Of a stretch of DNA of 10,044 bases, positions 6,123 to 10,044 are shown one piece after another; position 1 is the stretch's first letter, and each line of letters begins with the position of its first letter. Source of the DNA: an uncultured Flavobacteriales bacterium (GTDB lineage: Bacteria; Bacteroidota; Bacteroidia; Flavobacteriales_D; Parvicellaceae). The translations under genes were made by a program, and so were the position numbers. The stretch lies in assembly GCA_937924345.1 (NCBI GenBank), contig CALDTD010000130.1, positions 1 to 10,044 of the forward strand, read 5' to 3'. The notes beneath the pieces are model-generated. The model did no database searches and was not told where the DNA came from. It saw only the letters and a program-made list of their open reading frames with translations.

Positions 6123-6944
6123 ATGAATGAGTCAACACCTGTTTTTGAGGCGAGAAACATTGTAAAGCGTTATGCCAATCATACTGCGCTAGATGATGTT
6201 AGTATTAGTGTGCCTGCTCAAAGTATTTTTGGTTTATTAGGGCCAAACGGAGCTGGAAAAACTTCTTTAATTCGAATTATCAATCAAATTACTGCCCCAG
6301 ATAGTGGAGCTGTTTTTATTAATGGAGAACCATTAAAGAGAGAACATATAGAAGTAATTGGATATTTGCCAGAAGAAAGAGGACTTTATAAAAAAATGAA
6401 AATCGGCGAGCAGGCTATGTATTTGGCTCAACTTAAGGGAATGCCTAAAGCTGAAGCAAAAGCCGAGTTGAAAAAGTGGTTTATAAAGTTTAAGATAGAA
6501 GGGTGGTGGAATAAAAAAATTGAGGATTTATCGAAAGGTATGGCTCAAAAAATTCAGTTCATAACCACAATTATTCATAAGCCTAAACTGTTAATTTTAG
6601 ATGAGCCTTTTAGCGGTTTTGACCCAATTAATGCCAATTTAATTAAGAATGAGATAATGGAATTGCGCGAAAATGGAGCGACGATTATCTTATCTACGCA
6701 CAATATGGAGTCTGTCGAAGAGATTTGCAGTCATATGGCGCTGATTAATAAGTCTAAAAAGATTTTAGGTGGAGAAGTAAAAGAAGTAAAAGAAAGTTTT
6801 TCTAAAAATCAGTATAAAATTGAATTTAAAGGAAATATGGTTGCTTTTGCCAATGCCGTTTGGGGTGGTTGGGAAATGATAGAAAAAGAAGAGCTAAATA
6901 AAGATCATTTTTTAGTTCATGTTAAGCTAAACGAAGGTGTATAA
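6123..6944 (+). CDS. ABC transporter ATP-binding protein, YhaQ/NatA type, ends early at an in-frame stop
   Basis: This is the ATPase subunit of a type-2 ABC exporter and would work with the permease encoded downstream. In its 273 residues the whole nucleotide-binding domain is intact: Walker A GPNGAGKTS (40-48), the Q-loop region GYLPEERGLYKKM (80-92) with Glu in place of Gln as in the YhaQ group, signature LSKGM (136-140), Walker B LLILDEP (156-162) and H-loop STH (191-193). The C-terminal accessory domain (DUF4162 type) begins but stops at TAA 6942-6944. The same frame then continues for 45 family-like codons to 7082. The truncated protein could still hydrolyse ATP; whether it pairs with the permease is uncertain. 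The start is well supported by the family-like N-terminus, though a promoter box lies only five bases upstream. Confidence 0.92.
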   Translation: MNESTPVFEARNIVKRYANHTALDDVSISVPAQSIFGLLGPNGAGKTSLIRIINQITAPDSGAVFINGEPLKREHIEVIGYLPEERGLYKKMKIGEQAMYLAQLKGMPKAEAKAELKKWFIKFKIEGWWNKKIEDLSKGMAQKIQFITTIIHKPKLLILDEPFSGFDPINANLIKNEIMELRENGATIILSTHNMESVEEICSHMALINKSKKILGGEVKEVKESFSKNQYKIEFKGNMVAFANAVWGGWEMIEKEELNKDHFLVHVKLNEGV

Positions 6945-7082
6945 TTAAATAACTACTTAAAAGAATTGTTAGAAGCTGTTGAGGTTATTAGTTTCAATAA
7001 AGTAACACTAAGTATGAACGAGATTTTTATAAAAATGGTCAATGAAAATTCAGAACCTGTAAATACAAACGAAAATGAGTAA
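6945..7082 (+). pseudogene. Detached C-terminal segment of the ABC ATPase
   Basis: Directly after the TAA at 6942-6944, the same frame is open for 45 codons to a TAA at 7080-7082. It encodes LNNYLKELLEAVEVISFNKV (1-20) and then LSMNEIFIKMV (22-32), which matches the usual ending of ATPases of this family (helix, a short strand, then an S-[ML]-[NE]-[ED]-IF-[IL]-K motif). The last codons overlap the permease start (ATGAGTAA), as expected if the original ATPase gene ended at 7082. A single-base change of the TAA would restore a protein of 319 residues. The segment has no good start codon of its own before an ATG at 7014. Confidence 0.75.
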
Positions 7083-8415
7083 GATAGGTTTAATAATTAA
7101 AAGAGAATACGTAAGTCGAGTTTCTAAAAAGTCATTTTTATTAATGACCATTTTAGGTCCAATTTTGTTAGTTGGGTTTATGGTTGGAGCGATGCTTTTA
7201 GGTAAACAAGATGATAAAAGTCAACGTATTTTAATACACGATGAAACATTATTAGTTTATGATAACTTTACGGAGCCTAGCGAAGCGACAAAACAGCGTT
7301 TTAAACTAAATATTTTCGATAAAACAGGCGATAAAAATTATGACCAAGCTATTGAAAAATTTAAAAAAAATGACAGCATAGATTTACTGCTTTATATTCC
7401 TTCAAATATAGTTGGTACAAATGCAAATGTTGGTAAAATTTTGTATAAAGAAGCACCAAGCTCAAAAACGACACTTTTTTTGGAACGTTTAGTCAATGAA
7501 AGTATAGAGAAGTTAAAGCTTGAAAAGTTGAATGTTTCTATGGATACTTACAAACGTTTAAAAAACAAAGTAAACCTACAAACTGTAGATGTAAAAACAA
7601 TGGAAAGTTCTAATGTAAAAGGTAGAGCTGTAGTTGGAATGGCATTTGGAGTTTCTATATTTATGTTCATATTTATGTATGGTACGCAAGTAATGAAGGG
7701 CGTTATTGAAGAAAAGTCAAATAGAATTGTTGAGGTAATTGTTTCTTCAGTAAAGCCTTTTGAGTTAATGATGGGTAAAATTGTAGGTATCATGTTTGTA
7801 GGATTAACTCAGTTTGCTGTTTGGATTATACTCTCTTCAGTTTTAGGTTCTATAGGTTTGTCATTCGTAGGGAGTGAAATGTACTCTGCAGGAAGTCAAG
7901 CTGATATTATGAGTGGTCTTTCGGCTGAAGGGGTTTCTAAAATGACTCAAATGCAAGCGGGAATTATTAATGTAATTACAACTGTAAATTGGCCATTAAT
8001 GATAGGCTTATTTTTCTTTTATTTTATTGGGGGTTATTTATTGTATGGTTCTTTAATGGCAGCAATAGGTGCAGCAGTAGATAACGAAACTGATTCGCAA
8101 CAGTTTATGGTGCCAATTACTGCGCCGCTAATGTTTGCATATTTTATAGTGATTTTATCTATCGATAATCCAAATAGTCCCGCTATACTGTGGTGTAGTC
8201 AAGTGCCATTTACTTCCCCAGTAGCAATGCTGGTTAGAGCAGCAATGGGAGCAGAAGGTTTGTGGTGGCAAATAATCATTTCTATGGTTTTACTAGTTGC
8301 TACTTTTATAGGTACTACATGGTTAGCAGGTAAGATTTACCGAACAGGAATTTTAATGCATGGTAAAAAAATCACTTGGAAAGAGTTGGCAAAGTGGTTG
8401 AAGTATAAGGGGTAG
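7075..8415 (+). CDS. ABC-2 type transporter permease, YhaP/NatB type
   Basis: This 446-residue protein is the membrane subunit of the exporter whose ATPase lies just upstream. It has the ABC2_membrane_3 layout: a short N-terminal cytoplasmic helix (IIKREYVSRVSKKSF), a first membrane helix (about 21-42), a large extracytoplasmic domain (about 45-180), then a group of roughly five further helices (about 185-205, 233-262, 303-330, 345-362 and 397-418). The segment MKGVIEEKSNRIVEVIVSSVKP, split by the family hallmark E-E-K-x-N-R at 212-217, marks the coupling region with the ATPase. The related B. subtilis YhaQP and NatAB pairs export ions or small molecules; the substrate here is not known. It overlaps the end of the ancestral ATPase frame by eight bases and is followed by the glycosyltransferase after five. 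Confidence 0.92.
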   Translation: MSKIGLIIKREYVSRVSKKSFLLMTILGPILLVGFMVGAMLLGKQDDKSQRILIHDETLLVYDNFTEPSEATKQRFKLNIFDKTGDKNYDQAIEKFKKNDSIDLLLYIPSNIVGTNANVGKILYKEAPSSKTTLFLERLVNESIEKLKLEKLNVSMDTYKRLKNKVNLQTVDVKTMESSNVKGRAVVGMAFGVSIFMFIFMYGTQVMKGVIEEKSNRIVEVIVSSVKPFELMMGKIVGIMFVGLTQFAVWIILSSVLGSIGLSFVGSEMYSAGSQADIMSGLSAEGVSKMTQMQAGIINVITTVNWPLMIGLFFFYFIGGYLLYGSLMAAIGAAVDNETDSQQFMVPITAPLMFAYFIVILSIDNPNSPAILWCSQVPFTSPVAMLVRAAMGAEGLWWQIIISMVLLVATFIGTTWLAGKIYRTGILMHGKKITWKELAKWLKYKG

Positions 8416-8420
8416 AAACT

Positions 8421-9359
8421 ATGGATATTTCAATCGTTGTTCCACTTTATAAATGCGATAAGTTCTTAGTAGATCTTTATCAACGAGTTAATACAGTACT
8501 TTCTATTAAACAACTAACTTTTCAATTAATACTGGTTAATGATGGAAGTCCTGGAGATGACTGGGAGGTCGCGTCAAAACTAGCAAGGGAGAATAAAGAA
8601 GTTATTGCAATTAACTTAAGTAGGAATTTTGGACAACACCAAGCAATTACAGCTGGTCTAACTCATGCAAATGGTGATTGGGTAGTTGTTATGGATGGAG
8701 ATCTTCAAGATCAACCAGAGGAAATAATAAATTTATATAATAAAGCTAACGAAGGTTACGATATAGTATATGCTCAACGAAAAGTAAGAATAGACTCTGG
8801 GTTAAAGAAATTGTCTTCTAGGTTTTATTATGCCGTTTTTTCTTATTTAACAGATAGCAAGCAAGATAAGTCAATTGCTAATTTTGGAATATATAAGAGA
8901 AAGGTAATCAAGGCTATATTATCGATGCAAGATTACGATAGATATTTTCCTACAATGTCTCAATGGGTTGGATTTAAAAGCACAAAGCTTGAGGTCAAAC
9001 ATGCAGGTCGAGATGGAGAAACAGGTTACAGTTGGTCTGCGTTAATAAATTTAGCTTTTAATAATATTATTGCTTACTCAGATAAGCCATTACGATTAAC
9101 TGTTAAGTTAGGGGCTATTATTTCTTTTTTGTCTTTTTGTATTGGGGCTTTTTATTTAGTTCAAGGGCTAATGGGGGTAATAAAAGTAGAAGGCTTTGTA
9201 AGTATTATTATTTCTATTTGGTTTCTTTCAGGTATCATAATTATGATTTTGGGTGTAATAGGAATTTATGTAGGTAAGGTTTACGAAAAGGTGAAAAACC
9301 GTCCTGTATTCATTGTCTCAGAAGTGATTAACCAAGATGATATAACTGATCGATTATGA
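8421..9359 (+). CDS. Family 2 glycosyltransferase, GtrB/ArnC/DPM1-like
   Basis: The 312-residue enzyme has an N-terminal GT-A domain and two C-terminal membrane helices (about 228-250 and 259-285), the layout of enzymes that move a sugar from a nucleotide donor to polyprenyl phosphate at the inner membrane. Visible motifs are SIVVPLY (4-10), VNDGS with D41, the metal-binding D-x-D at 92-94 in MDGDLQDQPEE, and the late GYSW segment (202-205). The ATG lies five bases after the permease stop. An AAGGGG at 8407-8412 is the only Shine-Dalgarno-like sequence seen near a start in this window, and may be chance. The stop overlaps the next start (ATGA), tying it to a WecD-like acetyltransferase, so the sugar moved is plausibly an N-acetylated amino sugar. 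The exact sugar cannot be read from the sequence. Confidence 0.92.
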   Translation: MDISIVVPLYKCDKFLVDLYQRVNTVLSIKQLTFQLILVNDGSPGDDWEVASKLARENKEVIAINLSRNFGQHQAITAGLTHANGDWVVVMDGDLQDQPEEIINLYNKANEGYDIVYAQRKVRIDSGLKKLSSRFYYAVFSYLTDSKQDKSIANFGIYKRKVIKAILSMQDYDRYFPTMSQWVGFKSTKLEVKHAGRDGETGYSWSALINLAFNNIIAYSDKPLRLTVKLGAIISFLSFCIGAFYLVQGLMGVIKVEGFVSIIISIWFLSGIIIMILGVIGIYVGKVYEKVKNRPVFIVSEVINQDDITDRL

Positions 9360-10044
9360 AAGATGCCATTTGTAAACGGTTAGATTGGGATTCAACTTTT
9401 TTTAAAAAAGAAGTTGGAGAATTGATACTAGATGAAGGCTATGATTACAGAATTAAGCAAGGTTTTGATGTCGTTTATGTAAAGTCAAAAACTAATTTTG
9501 ATATAAACCTCAAAAATTATAAGCAAACATTAGCTCAAGTAAAAGTATTATTTTCAAAAGAGTTAAATTCAGTTTCAGTTTTTAAAATTGATAATATTCT
9601 TTCTGTTTTAAATAAAGACTTTAATGCTGAACAGCTGAAGCAATTGGCATTTGAAAGTGGAAAATATAGTCGTTTTCTTTTAGATCCTTATTTTCAAAAA
9701 GAAAAGTTTGAACAACTCTACGAGAAATGGATTTTTAATTCTTTTTATGAAGGATTTGCTGATGATGTGTTAGTTTATAAAGAAAACGATCAAATACTTG
9801 GTTTTGTGACTTATAAAAAGAAGGTTAATTTTGCTACCATAGGTCTGATTGCAGTTTCTCCCAACCAACAAGGAAAAGGAATTGGTTCTGATTTAATACA
9901 AGCAGTAGAATGTCAGTTAAGTAAAGATTGTATTTCAGTTTTGAAAATCCCTACACAGCTCGAGAATATAGGGGCTTGCAAGTTCTATAAAAAACTTGGA
10001 TATAATATAGTCGAGAAAGAACATATTAAACATTTTTGGAACAA
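9356..10044 (+). CDS. GNAT acetyltransferase, WecD/RffC-like (cut by right edge)
   Basis: This frame starts with ATG at 9356, overlapping the glycosyltransferase stop by four bases, and is open for 229 codons to the window end. It resembles WecD (RffC), which acetylates a dTDP-4-amino-4,6-dideoxy sugar with acetyl-CoA. The N-terminus has the family LxWD-x2-FF pattern (RLDWDSTFF, 8-16). A central segment, SGKYSRFLLDP followed by FEQLYEKWI, corresponds to the WecD stretch SRFRAPWY...FYAQWIENA. The C-terminal GNAT fold has the acetyl-CoA loop Q172-G-K-G-I-G177 and N204...FYKKLGY, with Y211 the likely general acid. Nearly all the expected length (WecD has about 224 residues) is visible, so only the extreme C-terminus is missing. 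The exact amino-sugar substrate is inferred, not shown. Confidence 0.85.
   Translation, partial: MKDAICKRLDWDSTFFKKEVGELILDEGYDYRIKQGFDVVYVKSKTNFDINLKNYKQTLAQVKVLFSKELNSVSVFKIDNILSVLNKDFNAEQLKQLAFESGKYSRFLLDPYFQKEKFEQLYEKWIFNSFYEGFADDVLVYKENDQILGFVTYKKKVNFATIGLIAVSPNQQGKGIGSDLIQAVECQLSKDCISVLKIPTQLENIGACKFYKKLGYNIVEKEHIKHFWN

Noticed and set aside
7548..7793. Minus-strand 81-codon open frame.
   Set aside because: It is antisense to the ABC permease and covers its conserved E-E-K-S-N-R region; no independent support.

Overview
The window is AT-rich and looks like a chromosomal segment from a member of the Bacteroidota, most likely the class Flavobacteriia. The evidence is the set of families (a coiled-coil gene + zapA + rny block, a DUF3109 protein, a YhaQP/NatAB-type ABC pair), the near absence of Shine-Dalgarno sequences in front of genes, and several matches to the Bacteroidota -7 promoter box TAnnTTTG. 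No rRNA, tRNA, insertion sequence, CRISPR array or phage gene is visible. Most of the region is ordinary core chromosome, with an envelope/glycan flavour towards the right.

Region 1 (1-2525, minus strand) reads right to left: a 96-residue coiled-coil protein, the Z-ring protein ZapA, RNase Y, and the N-terminal part of a class I SAM-dependent methyltransferase that runs off the left edge. A promoter-like site lies at 2582-2614. The 102-base zapA-rny spacer contains a perfect 9-bp hairpin nested inside a longer-range 6-bp pairing.

Region 2 (2690-4230, plus strand) is a tight three-gene operon: a cysteine-rich DUF3109 protein, a PAP2-family lipid phosphatase that appears to start at TTG inside its neighbour's stop codon, and a Fluc/CrcB fluoride channel joined by an ATGA overlap.

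Region 3 (4233-6029, minus strand) is one large polytopic membrane protein of GT-C glycosyltransferase type with a soluble C-terminal domain. It converges on the fluoride channel gene with only two bases between the stop codons.

Region 4 (6110 to the right edge, plus strand) is an apparent operon: a YhaQ/NatA-like ABC ATPase, its YhaP/NatB-like permease, a GtrB/ArnC-type family 2 glycosyltransferase with two C-terminal membrane segments, and a WecD-like GNAT acetyltransferase cut by the window end. The last two suggest a surface-glycan amino-sugar pathway continuing to the right. The ATPase reading frame is broken by an in-frame TAA at 6942-6944. The next 45 codons, in the same frame, still encode the family's C-terminal segment and end by overlapping the permease start. 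This is the most notable anomaly in the window. I found no convincing wholly new system.
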